14,465 nucleotides of DNA from DAOTUB01 sp034437455 (GCA_034437455.1 DAOTUB010000062.1:1-14465); one strand, 5' to 3'. Numbered from the stretch's first letter, positions 1 to 9,172 are shown. The notes: generated by a model not told the origin, from the letters alone. Numbers and translations: made by a program.

Positions 1-453
1 CATGTGTTATACCCGGCGTGGGCATACTTTGTGACGCTCTTGAGCAGCCCAAATGCCTACCATCGCGCTGCCGCCGTCCGTCTCATCGCAGACTTGACCC
101 GGATCGACGATGCGCAACAATTTGAGACGATCTTTGAACGCTACTTTGACTTGCTGGATGACGAGAAAGTGATGGTCGCCCGTTACCTCGCGCAGAACGC
201 CTGGAAGATCGCAGAGGCCAAGCCATATCTGCGAGAAAAGATCACAGCACGCTTGTTGGACATAGACGCCACCCATCATCCACCGAGCCGTAAAGCCCTG
301 GTCAAGGCCGACGCCATTGCGTCCTTTAAAGTGTTCTTTCAAGAATCCAAACGCAAAGAGGGCATACGCGCCTTTGTCGAAGCGCAATTGGAGAGTGAAA
401 GCCCCAAGGCCCGCCAGGCAGCCAGTGCCTTTTTGAGACGCTACGGGCAATAA
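1..453 (+). CDS. HEAT-like helical repeat protein, C-terminal fragment (5' partial)
   Basis: Frame 1 is open from the first base and ends at TAA 451-453. The GTG at position 4 has no visible ribosome binding site, and the codon before it is also sense, so this is probably the 3' end of a longer gene. The visible 150 or so residues are almost entirely predicted amphipathic helices. They occur as paired segments such as AYHRAAAVRLIADLTRI and EKVMVARYLAQNAWKIAEAK, which is the pattern of HEAT or armadillo-type repeats, ending in PKARQAASAFLRRYGQ. No catalytic motif, signal peptide or membrane segment is seen. Such repeats usually serve as protein-binding scaffolds; a specific role cannot be assigned. 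It is separated from the next gene by 237 bases with hairpins, so it probably belongs to a different transcription unit. Confidence 0.65.
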   Translation, partial: HVLYPAWAYFVTLLSSPNAYHRAAAVRLIADLTRIDDAQQFETIFERYFDLLDDEKVMVARYLAQNAWKIAEAKPYLREKITARLLDIDATHHPPSRKALVKADAIASFKVFFQESKRKEGIRAFVEAQLESESPKARQAASAFLRRYGQ

Positions 454-499
454 GCACACCTGAAAAAGGGATCCGCCAGAGCCATACTGCGGGGGGAGA

Positions 500-548
500 G
501 CCTGGCACACACTCACATGGGTGCTAGCCCCCATGTGCCGCCCCAGGC
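500..548. repeat. nested inverted repeat (imperfect long hairpin)
   Basis: An inner perfect 8-bp dyad, CACATGGG at 514-521 and CCCATGTG at 530-537 with an 8-nt loop, sits inside an outer 6-bp dyad, GCCTGG at 500-505 and CCAGGC at 543-548. As RNA or single-stranded DNA this would form one extended stem with an internal loop. It lies 47 nt after the upstream stop codon and has no following T-run, so it does not look like a classical intrinsic terminator. A structured untranslated RNA or the remnant of an end of an IS200/IS605-type or group II element is possible; neither is shown. Confidence 0.55.
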
Positions 549-551
549 ACA

Positions 552-578
552 ATCACGGTTCCGCAAGAGAACCGTGAT
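552..578. repeat. 10-bp perfect inverted repeat (hairpin)
   Basis: ATCACGGTTC at 552-561 and GAACCGTGAT at 569-578 are exact reverse complements around a 7-nt loop. The hairpin lies directly after the nested one at 500-548, so the two together make a structured block of about 80 bases. No run of T follows, so intrinsic termination is unlikely to be its main role. It is upstream of the promoter-like segment of the kinase operon and could be a processed RNA structure, an operator, or a mobile-element relic. Confidence 0.6.
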
Positions 579-620
579 GGATCCATGATGTGATTTTGAT
601 GTCATATAGAGATAATGTTA

Positions 621-663
621 ACCCCAAACGGGGGTGCTATGATATACGTGCGTCTTTTATAAT
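621..663 (+). promoter_or_regulatory. candidate promoter region for the signalling operon
   Basis: The segment is AT-rich compared with its surroundings. It has a perfect -10 hexamer TATAAT at 658-663 and another near-consensus TATGAT at 638-643. A small dyad, ACCCC and GGGGT at 621-625 and 631-635, lies just upstream. No convincing -35 element is found 16-18 nt before either hexamer, so the promoter may be activator-dependent or use another sigma factor. Start from the 658 hexamer would leave a leader of only about 20-25 nt. Confidence 0.35.
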
Positions 664-690
664 TTCCCGCCGCATTTTTGCCTTGCCGAT

Positions 691-3018
691 TTGAAAATGA
701 CCTTACACGAGATCTCTATTGAGCAATCACATAGCCATTACACTATCCGGCAAACGGTTTTAGCCTGCGTGGAGCAAGTTTTCCCTTTTGGGGCTTTTGT
801 TCGCTTGCCAGATGGCACCCAGGGCTATGTACGCAAGCGCGAGCTGACCCTGGCCGGCAACCAAGACCCCCGCGAGGTCGTCTCTCCCGGACAAGAAATC
901 AAAGCTGTGGTAGTCGCCTTGCCCCAGGCTGAACAAAGCCTCGAGTTGAGCGTGCGTCAGGCCGAACCCGATCCCTGGGAAACATTCGGACAGTCCCAAG
1001 TCCGTGACACTGTCACAGCCACGGTCAAAAAGCTCTACAACAGAGGCGCCCTCGTCCAAGTCACTCCCGGCGTAGACGGGTTCATCCCATTGGCCGAGTT
1101 GGCACCCTGGCCGGTGGAAAAGCCGGATGACTTGCTCTGGGTCGGTGACCGGGTAGAAGCGATGATTACTCATCTTGACCGGCAGGCCAGGCGGATGTGG
1201 CTCAGCATCCGGCAACAAGTAAAGCACACAGCACGCGTAAGAGAGGTGCTGTCGTTTCTCAGCAAAAAGGAAGATCCGGAAGAGACTTTACCCCAGGAGG
1301 AACCCGTCACCCTTGAGAAAGACCAAGGCATAGACCCAGCCATCGCCCAGCAAGTGGGACGCATTTTGGTAGTGGATGACCATGACAAAGTACGGGAACC
1401 GCTGGCGGCATGGCTGCATCGGATGGGCTTTGCGACGGAACAAGCTAAATCCCCCCACCAGGCGCTCGACTGCTGCCTTGAAAACGCTTACGGGCTGGCA
1501 TTGATTGACCTGAACCTTTCAGGCCAAGACGGACTGGAACTTGTTCAGGCCTTGAAAGACTTGAACCCGGATATCCCAATAGCCATCATGAGCACTCCCG
1601 AATGGATTGCCCAACGGTTGGAAGCGCTGTCCACACTGCGTCCGGTTCATATATTCGCCAAGCCACTAGACCTGGACGAGATCCGCGAGCTGTTGGTCCA
1701 ATTGGCTCGCGGTGAAATATTCCCTCCCACCGCTTTCACTAAGCCAGAGGTCCAAAAATCACCTGCGGCCTCCTCACACATGGCTAAAATGATGCGCAGC
1801 GACCTATCGTTAGCAAAACGTTTCCAAGCTGGCCTACAGGAACTAGTCCAGCAAGGCCAGGCAGATCAGGGCATCCTTTTTCAGCTCGCTCCCGACTCGC
1901 AGCAAATTTCTATCGTCGCGCAGGCCGGGAACATGGCATTAAACCAGGCGGCTATGTACAACCTGCGCCAAAGCCCGGTCAAAGACGTGATCTATGAGCA
2001 AGATGAGGTATTTGAGACAGACGTCTCGCGTCACGCTCAAGGTCAATTCAGCAAGCTATTAGCGCTGCTGCCCTTTGAATCCTGCCTGGGCGTCCCCATC
2101 CCGGCCGCCGGTCAGGTACAACATGCCCTGTTTCTGTTTCATCGTGAGCCAGAGATCTTTTCCCGCTATCGCTTGCGAGATGCACGCGCCATGGCCGTGC
2201 TGTTTAGCGCAGCGCTAGAAAGTCAAGCATTGGAAAAACGTATCCAGTCTGTCAGTCCATTTTTGCTGAGCGGGCAACTAGCGGCCGGCTTTGGCCACGA
2301 AGTATATAACAAGATGTCCGGGTTAGAGCTACAGATTTGCAACCTACAATCCGACTGCCAAACTGTGCAGCGAGATTTGACAGGGTGCCAACCGGTAGAC
2401 GACGGCGCCCTCGACGCACTGCTCAAAGCCACGGGCCGGTTGTTAGAATCCGCACTAGACCTCAAAGGCACCTTGCAACTTTTTCGCGAACTCGTTCAGG
2501 CTGAGCAGCAAGACCAAGTGGACGTGAACGCAGTGACACAACGCGCCATTCAACTGCTGCGTACCACCGCAGGCCAGCACCAGGTCATCATAGAAGAAAA
2601 ACTGGTTCCAGACTTGCCCCCGGTCAGAGGCAGTGCCGTCCGCCTGCAACAGGTTTTCGTCAACCTGATGCTAAACGCGATCCAACAAACCGCCCTAAAA
2701 ATGGTAAAATGGCCCGAAGGCCAGGGGGTACTGAGCATCGCGACGACTTGGGAGCCAGCGGCCGAGTGTCCCGTGCAAGTGCGGTTTATGGATAACGGGC
2801 CCGGGATACACCGCCACTTGTGGGACAAGATTTTTACCCTGGGCTTTTCGACCCGACAGGGCGGAACAGGCCTGGGTTTGTTCATCGCCAAGAGCCTGAT
2901 CGAGTCCTTGGGCGGCAAGGTCTGCGTAGAACAAAGCATGATCCCTGAGGGGAGCATTTTTCGGGTGGAACTGCCAGCGGCCAAGCATTGTCAACGAGGA
3001 GCGAGCAGCGATGCATGA
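691..3018 (+). CDS. soluble hybrid histidine kinase with two S1 RNA-binding-type domains
   Basis: Domains in order, numbered from the TTG at 691: S1-like OB-fold about 20-90 (FPFGAFVRLPDGTQGYV), a second S1 about 103-176 (NRGALVQVTPGVDGFIPLAEL), receiver 223-340 with acidic pair D229/D230, phosphoacceptor D273 and K324, GAF-like domain about 370-518, HisKA-like dimerisation helix with phosphorylatable H536 (GFGHEVYN), then HATPase about 635-765 with N-box N658/N662, DNGPGI at 701-706 and GGTGLGL at 724-730. There is no membrane segment or signal peptide, so it acts in the cytoplasm. Either TTG 691 or ATG 697 is the start; neither has a Shine-Dalgarno sequence and a stop at 640-642 blocks longer forms. 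Its last 8 bases overlap the next gene. S1 domains normally bind RNA or ribosomes; their fusion to a kinase is unusual, and what it senses is inferred, not shown. Confidence 0.9.
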   Translation: MKMTLHEISIEQSHSHYTIRQTVLACVEQVFPFGAFVRLPDGTQGYVRKRELTLAGNQDPREVVSPGQEIKAVVVALPQAEQSLELSVRQAEPDPWETFGQSQVRDTVTATVKKLYNRGALVQVTPGVDGFIPLAELAPWPVEKPDDLLWVGDRVEAMITHLDRQARRMWLSIRQQVKHTARVREVLSFLSKKEDPEETLPQEEPVTLEKDQGIDPAIAQQVGRILVVDDHDKVREPLAAWLHRMGFATEQAKSPHQALDCCLENAYGLALIDLNLSGQDGLELVQALKDLNPDIPIAIMSTPEWIAQRLEALSTLRPVHIFAKPLDLDEIRELLVQLARGEIFPPTAFTKPEVQKSPAASSHMAKMMRSDLSLAKRFQAGLQELVQQGQADQGILFQLAPDSQQISIVAQAGNMALNQAAMYNLRQSPVKDVIYEQDEVFETDVSRHAQGQFSKLLALLPFESCLGVPIPAAGQVQHALFLFHREPEIFSRYRLRDARAMAVLFSAALESQALEKRIQSVSPFLLSGQLAAGFGHEVYNKMSGLELQICNLQSDCQTVQRDLTGCQPVDDGALDALLKATGRLLESALDLKGTLQLFRELVQAEQQDQVDVNAVTQRAIQLLRTTAGQHQVIIEEKLVPDLPPVRGSAVRLQQVFVNLMLNAIQQTALKMVKWPEGQGVLSIATTWEPAAECPVQVRFMDNGPGIHRHLWDKIFTLGFSTRQGGTGLGLFIAKSLIESLGGKVCVEQSMIPEGSIFRVELPAAKHCQRGASSDA

Positions 3019-6000
3019 AGAACCGCTAAGGGTAGTACTGATAGACGACGAGCAAAGCCTGCGCGAGCCGTTAGCCAAGCGCCTACGAGACAAGTACAAC
3101 TATCACGTCGATGCTGCCGCCGATGCCCGTCAAGCCTGGCAGTTGATTACCGAGGCCAGTTCACCTTACGATGTGGCTCTAATCGACGATATGTTGACAC
3201 CTCAGGCCCAAGTTGAACCCCAACTGATTGGCATCGACCTTACACGCCGGATCAGAGAAGACCATCCCGAGACAGAATGCATCCTCTTCACCGGGTGGGG
3301 TATGGAGCGGGCGCTAGAGGGACTACGCGCCGGCGCGTACCGCTACCTGTCCAAGCCGATCAACATGGAAGAACTAGGCATGACCATCCGTATGGCAGCG
3401 GAGCATCGCCGGCTCAAACAGCAACTGGAAACCACCCGCCAGGAGAAAAAATGGCTACAGACGTTCCTGGAAATCGGTCGGGCAACGACTTCTGTCCTGG
3501 AATTGGATGAGGTTTTGGAACATGTCCATGCACAAATCAGTCTCCTTATGGATGCTTCTTGTATGGACGTCGTCCTATATGACAGTGCCAATCAAACGCT
3601 CAAGTTCGAGTTGGGCTATGACAAAGGGGTCAAGGAGACGAGATGGGAGCGCCCATTCACCGCAGACCATGGATTGACCGATTTGGTGATTCAACATCGT
3701 CACCCGCTGCTGATCAGAGATTATAAAAAAGAAACCCCTCCCGTTCTCGCCTATCAGCGTGGCGAAATGAGCCGTTCGTGGCTGGGCGTCCCCCTGATCG
3801 CGCGCGACCAGGTCATCGGGGCCATCACGGTGCAAAGCTATACACCGCACAAATTCGACGAGACGGATCAGCAAATCCTGGATACGGTGGCCAACCACAT
3901 AGCCAGCGCCATCCAAAACGCTCAATTATTCTCTGAACTGGTCAAGACCCAAAAGTGGCGCGAAGCGCTCATCAACAACACCCTAGATGCGGTGATCGCT
4001 ATTGACCAGGGCAAACGAGTGACGGTCTTTAACCAGCGCGCTGAACAGATGTTTGGCTGGCATGCGCGAGAAATCATAGGGCAGCCGGTCACCCAATTAC
4101 ATATGAGTACGGGAAAGGCCAAAGAGATCTTTGACACGGTAAACCATGAAGGAGAGATCTCGAGTCTGGAAGTAGAACTAAGACATCGGGACGGTACCGC
4201 TATCCCGGCGCGGCTTTCAGCAACGCGGATCAAAGACAGCAACGGTCATCCCATCGGGCAAGCGCGGTTTATGCGTGATTTACGCCAGGTCAACCTGTTG
4301 GAAGAACGGCTGCGGGCTTTGATCCGAGGAAATCGGGTCATTAACAGCAGTCTGGAATTAGAGCAAGTACTCAACCAGGTCATCCAAGCTGCACTAGAAG
4401 CTTTCCCGATGGCACAAGGGGGTGTTATTCACCTGTATGATAAACACAGCAGTGTATTGCGCCTCCAAGCAAATACTTTCAGTTACAGCCCTTCAGCCAT
4501 CGAGGCGTTGCACATGAAGCCCGGTGAAGGCATTGCCGGTTGGGTCTATATGCGCGGACAGCCCGTGGTGATCCCAGATGCACACCAGGATGAGCGTTAC
4601 AAGCTGATCGCCCATCCGGAAATCGCTCCCCACAAACCTATGGTGTGCGTACCCCTCAAAGTGAGAGATCAAGTACTTGGAACACTATCGCTCAACACAG
4701 TAGAGACCGGCAACACCTTTCAAGCCGAGGACCTGGGATTACTTTCCACATTTGCCGATCAGGCGGCTGTCGCCATCAACAACGCCCGCTTTTTTAGGGA
4801 ACAGGACCGCCGCCAGCAACTCTTGACCAGGCTGAACGAAGCGTCACGGCACATCCGTGCGGAAAAACCAATCCCCAAGCTCTTGCACGAAATCGTTCGC
4901 CAGGCGGTCCGGTTGGTCGACTGTTCGGCAGGCGCGCTGTTCCTCAACCGCCCCCACGTCAAGGAACTAGAATTACAAGTGACCTATGAACTACCCACCG
5001 AATTGGTTGGCAGTCATCTATCGCACACCGAAGGCTTGGTCGGTTTAGTTGCACGAACTGGCAAGTCCAAATTCATACGCAATTACTCAACATGGTCAAG
5101 ACCCACAGTGCTCTTTGAACCCTATAACTTTGAAAGCGTCGCTGGAATCCCTCTCAAACAAGCCGGCGAGGTACAAGCGGTCTTGCTCGTCGCTGACCAG
5201 ACCGGCACTCCGGCGCATCTGCAGCCGTCCGACCTGGAGATACTGGAGCGCCTGGCGGCACAGGCCGCTATCGAACTCGAGACCTCTCTATTGATGAGCC
5301 GAGAACAACGCGTGGCCAGTCAATTAGGTATCCTGCACCAAATCAGCGATTACATACAAGCAGCCAGAGACCTGGACAAAGTGTTGCACGTCGTCCTGAC
5401 GGGCGTGACGGCGGGTTATGGTCTGGGCTTTAATCGTGCGGCGCTGTTGCTGCTAGATGAGCGCCAGGAACACCTGGTGGGACGCATGGGCATCGGCCAA
5501 CTGGAGGAACCAGCAGCGCAACAAGACTGGGAGCAACACCACAAGCACAAATTAGAGGATTTTCAAAGATACCTCGAACTGTTGGAAAAGGACGCCCTGC
5601 CGTTGACGCCGGTGGGAGAGAAAATCCGCGACATCAGGCTGCCCCTCACGCCTCACGTCTGTGGCATCCTCATGCGGGTGATGCGCCAGCAACAGCACCT
5701 ACTCCTGACTCTAGAGGAATTAAACGAACTACCAGGCAGCTTTGTCAAGGTTTTCGACCCGGCACAGCCAATCATCGTTGCGCCCCTGCTGGCGCGCGGA
5801 GCGGTCATCGGACTGCTCATCGCCGATAACAAGTTCACTGCGTCGCCCATCACGCCGGAGGACACAGAGGCACTGCTGACCTTTGCCAACACGGCCGCGA
5901 TCGCCATCAGCAACGCACAACTTTACCACGAAACTCGGGTCGCACGAGAGCGGTTGCGCAGCTTTTACGAGGCCAGCAACGCCCTGGTCTCGTCCCAGGA

Positions 6001-9000
6001 TCCCGAACAAGTGCTCCGAAAAATCGTCGAACAAGCTCACCAGACGGCCAGCTCGGCCTGGACCGGCCTGATCTTGATCGACAAGGCTGGACAGGCACAA
6101 AAACTGGTCACGATGGGAATAGACGAGTACGGCGGATTTACCGTTCGGCCCGACGGGATCTCGATGCAGGCTATGTGCAGCGACCAAGCCCAAATCATCG
6201 AGGATGTCCGGGCAGAACGCGACCGCGTCAACCCAGGTTTGCTGCGCGACGGCATTGGCGCCGCTTTGTGTTTGCCCCTCTCCCTGCAAGAAAACCACTT
6301 TGGTGTGATGTGGCTGCACTATGCCATGCCGCGCCATTTCCCCATCAGTGAGGTTGAAGCCTTGCAGCTCTACGTCAATCAGGCGGCCATCGCTTACGAT
6401 GCTGCCCGACGTATGCAGCAGCTAGAAAACATGCGACGAGCGGCCGAGGCACTGGCTGGCGCTTCTAGCATAGCGGCAGTGCTCAAGCAAATAGCCGAAA
6501 GCGCCAGGATTGTCCTGAATGCCGACTCGTCCGTCGTCTGGCCGTACGATCACGAGAGACGCACCTTTTTGCCCGCCGAGCTAGAGACGGCCGGCATTTC
6601 ACCCGAGCTAGTCGAACAATTTCGAGATGTCGAACCTCAACCAGAAGGTACAACGGAAACAGTTTTGCATTTAGGGTGGATTGGCGTCTCGGACGTCGAC
6701 CAGGAGGTGCACCCCTTCCTGGGTCCCCCTGACAGAGGCTTGCGTGGGGCGATCACCGTCCAATCCTTCCAAGGGATCGCTTTACGGGCGGGCGACGAAA
6801 TTCTGGGCGTGCTGTACGCAGACTATGAAAGGCCGCGTAGCTTTAATAAAGCGGACCGCCGGCTGGCTGAAACCTTTGCCACTCACGCTTCCCTGGCCCT
6901 CAAGAAAGCCAGACTGCTGGACCAAATCAGCCAAGTGAGAGACACAGCCAAAGCCGTGGCCGAAGTCAGCATCCTGGAGAAACTAGCAAGTACGCTAGAC
7001 TCGATTACGCGGGGGACTTGCAAAACGCTCAACTGCGATGCCGTCACCCTCTACACTTTTGATCAGCGCAAAGACCAAATCGGGTTTCCCCCAACGGTGA
7101 TAGGGATACGAGACACGAAACAAGTCCTCGAGTTAGGCTTTGTGGCAAGGAACTCGGTTGTCGGCAAAATACTAGACTTGGGTCAAGTGCATGTGGCCGA
7201 AGACGCTCCTTCCGATCCCATCATGGGCGGGGTGTTTGTCAAACGTGAGGGTATCAAATCATCGCTCGGCGTCCCACTCCAGGTCGGCGACCAAAAAGTA
7301 GGGGTGATGTTTGTGAACTATCGCACCCCGCACCGTTTTACCGGTGAAGAACTGACCAACATCAAGCTCTTTGCGACCCAGGCTGCCATCGCCATCCGCA
7401 ACGCTCGGCTCATAGACGATATTTTCCACCGCAACATTCAGCTCCAGACCGTCACCGAGGTCTCCAAGTCAACCAGCACCCTTCTCGCCCCCGAAGCATT
7501 GATGCACCAGGCAGTCAACCTGATTCGAGAGCGCTTTGAACTCTACTATGTGGGTCTATTTTTAACCGATGAAAGCAGCAAGCATGCAGTATTGCGAGCC
7601 GGCACCGGTGACGCGGGTCAAAGAATGCTCACAGATGGCTACAAGCTAGAGATCGATGATCACTCGATGATTGGATGGAGCATCAACAACGCCCAACCAC
7701 GTATCGCGCTCGACATCGACAAAGAAAAAATCCGCTTCAACAACCCTCACCTGCCCGAGACTCACTCCGAGCTGGCGCTGCCGCTGATCAGCCGTGGTCG
7801 CTGCATCGGTGCCCTGACGGTGCAAAGCACCAGGCCAGATGCCTTTTCCTCTGAAGACGTCGCCGTGCTGCAAACGATGGCCGATCAATTGGCCATCGCC
7901 ATCGAGAACGCTCAGCTATATCGAGAAGAAACAGAACAGCTCCAGGAATCCCAGGCCCTGCAAAAAATAGCGATCTCTCTCGCCGGTAGCCTTGAGCTTG
8001 GTGAAGTGTTGAACCACGTGATGCAGGCAGCGATGGGCTTTACCGAAACAGATTCTGGCACCATCTTGTTGTGGAACGCAGAACAAGAAAATTTCACCTA
8101 CACACTCACCACAACGGGGCCAGAACGAACCCTACAGGTATATACCAGCCAAACCCGCGAGGAAGGCATAGCCCGGTCAATCATTGAGGAGCAAAAGACG
8201 GTCATCATTTCCAACGCCCAGGATGACCCCCGGATCAATCCCATTGCGATTGAAAAAGGCCGACGAGCGCTCATCGGCACTCCACTGGTGAGCCGCGAAG
8301 AAGTAATCGGCGTACTCTATGTAAGCAGCTTGGAACCCCGCCAGTTCCTTGCACAACAAGTGAGCTTGTTAAAAAGCCTGGCTAGCCAGGCTGCAGTGGC
8401 CATTGAAAGAGCGCGACAACACAAAGAGTTAAAAGAAACCAAAAGCGTCATCGGTGCCAGGACAGCACTGGCATGGATGGGGATGACCAGTAGCGCCTGG
8501 CGTCACACCATCGAAAAGCATTCCCTGACCATACGGGAGCAAGCACAACTCCTGCGCCAAGACTGGGAAAAAGTGATGCCGCATTCTCAAAAGCTCAAAG
8601 CCCAGGACCGCATCGCGATGATTGAGCGATTGACGACGCAAATCCTGCAAAAACCGATCACACCACCCCTTTCCAGCGAATCCGGTGTTCAGTTGGTATC
8701 GCTGACCACGCTGGTCAGCGAGCGTGCTAGACAATTATGGCAAAATGACCCCTACAAAAAGACCAAGCTCCAACTGGACTTGCAACTACCGGAGGAAGCG
8801 GCGGTCCGCACTAGCCCTGAATGGTTGCGACGGGCTTTTGATATCTTGGTGGACAATGCGGTGAATGCCGTTACAGACTGTCCTGTGCGCGAGATTACTA
8901 TCGGCACCAAAGCTTACAGCTCGGGAGTCAAGGTTTTCGTGTCGGACACTGGACCGGGCATCCCAGACGAGATGCAAGACAAAATCGGCCTTGAGGCGAT

Positions 9001-9172
9001 AGAGAAACCCAAAGATGCCAAAGGGCTCGGTATGGGGCTACTAATGGCCCACGTTATTGTACAAACTTATGGGGGGAAAATTTGGCTTGATTGCACCGGA
9101 CCCGAGGGCACGACCATGTCCATCTGGCTCCCCTTGGAAGCCCGACCCTCAGAGGGAGAGCAGACCTCATGA
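3011..9172 (+). CDS. giant soluble hybrid histidine kinase: receiver, nine GAF, one PAS, kinase
   Basis: The 2053-residue protein starts with a receiver (about 6-128; acidic pair D12/D13, phosphoacceptor D59, T94, K115). GAF1 (about 153-306) is followed by a classic PAS (about 316-427, with EQMFGWHAREIIGQ) and then GAF2 to GAF9 (about 436-1806). Each GAF ends in a helix of the type SQAAVAIENAQLY, and most carry a GVPL-like strand. GAF4 (about 770-973) has an insertion of roughly 50-70 residues. The kinase core has a less common H-box, AWRHTIEKH, with H1832 the likeliest phosphorylation site, then HATPase with N1949, DTGPG at 1979-1983 and GLGMGL at 2005-2010. No membrane segment is present, so inputs are cytosolic ligands or partners. 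AGGAG at 2997-3001 is 9 nt before the ATG, which overlaps the upstream gene by 8 nt. GAF ligands cannot be told from sequence; no phytochrome-type context is evident. Confidence 0.95.
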   Translation: MHEEPLRVVLIDDEQSLREPLAKRLRDKYNYHVDAAADARQAWQLITEASSPYDVALIDDMLTPQAQVEPQLIGIDLTRRIREDHPETECILFTGWGMERALEGLRAGAYRYLSKPINMEELGMTIRMAAEHRRLKQQLETTRQEKKWLQTFLEIGRATTSVLELDEVLEHVHAQISLLMDASCMDVVLYDSANQTLKFELGYDKGVKETRWERPFTADHGLTDLVIQHRHPLLIRDYKKETPPVLAYQRGEMSRSWLGVPLIARDQVIGAITVQSYTPHKFDETDQQILDTVANHIASAIQNAQLFSELVKTQKWREALINNTLDAVIAIDQGKRVTVFNQRAEQMFGWHAREIIGQPVTQLHMSTGKAKEIFDTVNHEGEISSLEVELRHRDGTAIPARLSATRIKDSNGHPIGQARFMRDLRQVNLLEERLRALIRGNRVINSSLELEQVLNQVIQAALEAFPMAQGGVIHLYDKHSSVLRLQANTFSYSPSAIEALHMKPGEGIAGWVYMRGQPVVIPDAHQDERYKLIAHPEIAPHKPMVCVPLKVRDQVLGTLSLNTVETGNTFQAEDLGLLSTFADQAAVAINNARFFREQDRRQQLLTRLNEASRHIRAEKPIPKLLHEIVRQAVRLVDCSAGALFLNRPHVKELELQVTYELPTELVGSHLSHTEGLVGLVARTGKSKFIRNYSTWSRPTVLFEPYNFESVAGIPLKQAGEVQAVLLVADQTGTPAHLQPSDLEILERLAAQAAIELETSLLMSREQRVASQLGILHQISDYIQAARDLDKVLHVVLTGVTAGYGLGFNRAALLLLDERQEHLVGRMGIGQLEEPAAQQDWEQHHKHKLEDFQRYLELLEKDALPLTPVGEKIRDIRLPLTPHVCGILMRVMRQQQHLLLTLEELNELPGSFVKVFDPAQPIIVAPLLARGAVIGLLIADNKFTASPITPEDTEALLTFANTAAIAISNAQLYHETRVARERLRSFYEASNALVSSQDPEQVLRKIVEQAHQTASSAWTGLILIDKAGQAQKLVTMGIDEYGGFTVRPDGISMQAMCSDQAQIIEDVRAERDRVNPGLLRDGIGAALCLPLSLQENHFGVMWLHYAMPRHFPISEVEALQLYVNQAAIAYDAARRMQQLENMRRAAEALAGASSIAAVLKQIAESARIVLNADSSVVWPYDHERRTFLPAELETAGISPELVEQFRDVEPQPEGTTETVLHLGWIGVSDVDQEVHPFLGPPDRGLRGAITVQSFQGIALRAGDEILGVLYADYERPRSFNKADRRLAETFATHASLALKKARLLDQISQVRDTAKAVAEVSILEKLASTLDSITRGTCKTLNCDAVTLYTFDQRKDQIGFPPTVIGIRDTKQVLELGFVARNSVVGKILDLGQVHVAEDAPSDPIMGGVFVKREGIKSSLGVPLQVGDQKVGVMFVNYRTPHRFTGEELTNIKLFATQAAIAIRNARLIDDIFHRNIQLQTVTEVSKSTSTLLAPEALMHQAVNLIRERFELYYVGLFLTDESSKHAVLRAGTGDAGQRMLTDGYKLEIDDHSMIGWSINNAQPRIALDIDKEKIRFNNPHLPETHSELALPLISRGRCIGALTVQSTRPDAFSSEDVAVLQTMADQLAIAIENAQLYREETEQLQESQALQKIAISLAGSLELGEVLNHVMQAAMGFTETDSGTILLWNAEQENFTYTLTTTGPERTLQVYTSQTREEGIARSIIEEQKTVIISNAQDDPRINPIAIEKGRRALIGTPLVSREEVIGVLYVSSLEPRQFLAQQVSLLKSLASQAAVAIERARQHKELKETKSVIGARTALAWMGMTSSAWRHTIEKHSLTIREQAQLLRQDWEKVMPHSQKLKAQDRIAMIERLTTQILQKPITPPLSSESGVQLVSLTTLVSERARQLWQNDPYKKTKLQLDLQLPEEAAVRTSPEWLRRAFDILVDNAVNAVTDCPVREITIGTKAYSSGVKVFVSDTGPGIPDEMQDKIGLEAIEKPKDAKGLGMGLLMAHVIVQTYGGKIWLDCTGPEGTTMSIWLPLEARPSEGEQTS
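8375..8392. repeat. 18-nt perfect palindrome in the giant kinase gene
   Basis: AGCCTGGCTAGCCAGGCT reads the same on both strands. It lies in the codons for KSLASQAA, the closing helix of GAF9, a helix repeated in many copies in the protein, so codon choice alone may have made it. Confidence 0.7.
8699..8721. repeat. 10-bp dyad with 3-nt loop in the giant kinase gene
   Basis: TCGCTGACCA at 8699-8708 and TGGTCAGCGA at 8712-8721 are exact reverse complements. The site lies between the H-box region and the ATPase domain of the kinase, at codons for LTTLVSE. Confidence 0.7.

Noticed and set aside
7..552. 181-residue minus-strand open frame covering the HEAT-like gene and part of the gap
   Set aside because: It is antisense to a frame with clear helical-repeat character, has Cys/Gly-rich composition without a recognisable domain, and would start inside the hairpin block without a ribosome binding site.
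5824..5870. DNKF stretch in GAF4 resembling the NKFDE signature of cyclic-nucleotide-binding GAF domains
   Set aside because: The later Phe and Asp-Glu of that signature are not in place; similar DN-rich stretches are common in GAF arrays, so cyclic nucleotide binding cannot be claimed.
5729..6337. 202-residue minus-strand open frame inside the giant kinase gene
   Set aside because: It lies fully antisense to GAF4-GAF5, which are unmistakable, and shows no domain of its own.
9091..9168. 26-codon N-terminal extension of the small receiver
   Set aside because: It would overlap the end of the kinase gene by about 80 bases, while ATG 9169 has an ATGA overlap, a ribosome binding site and the receiver's first strand directly after it.
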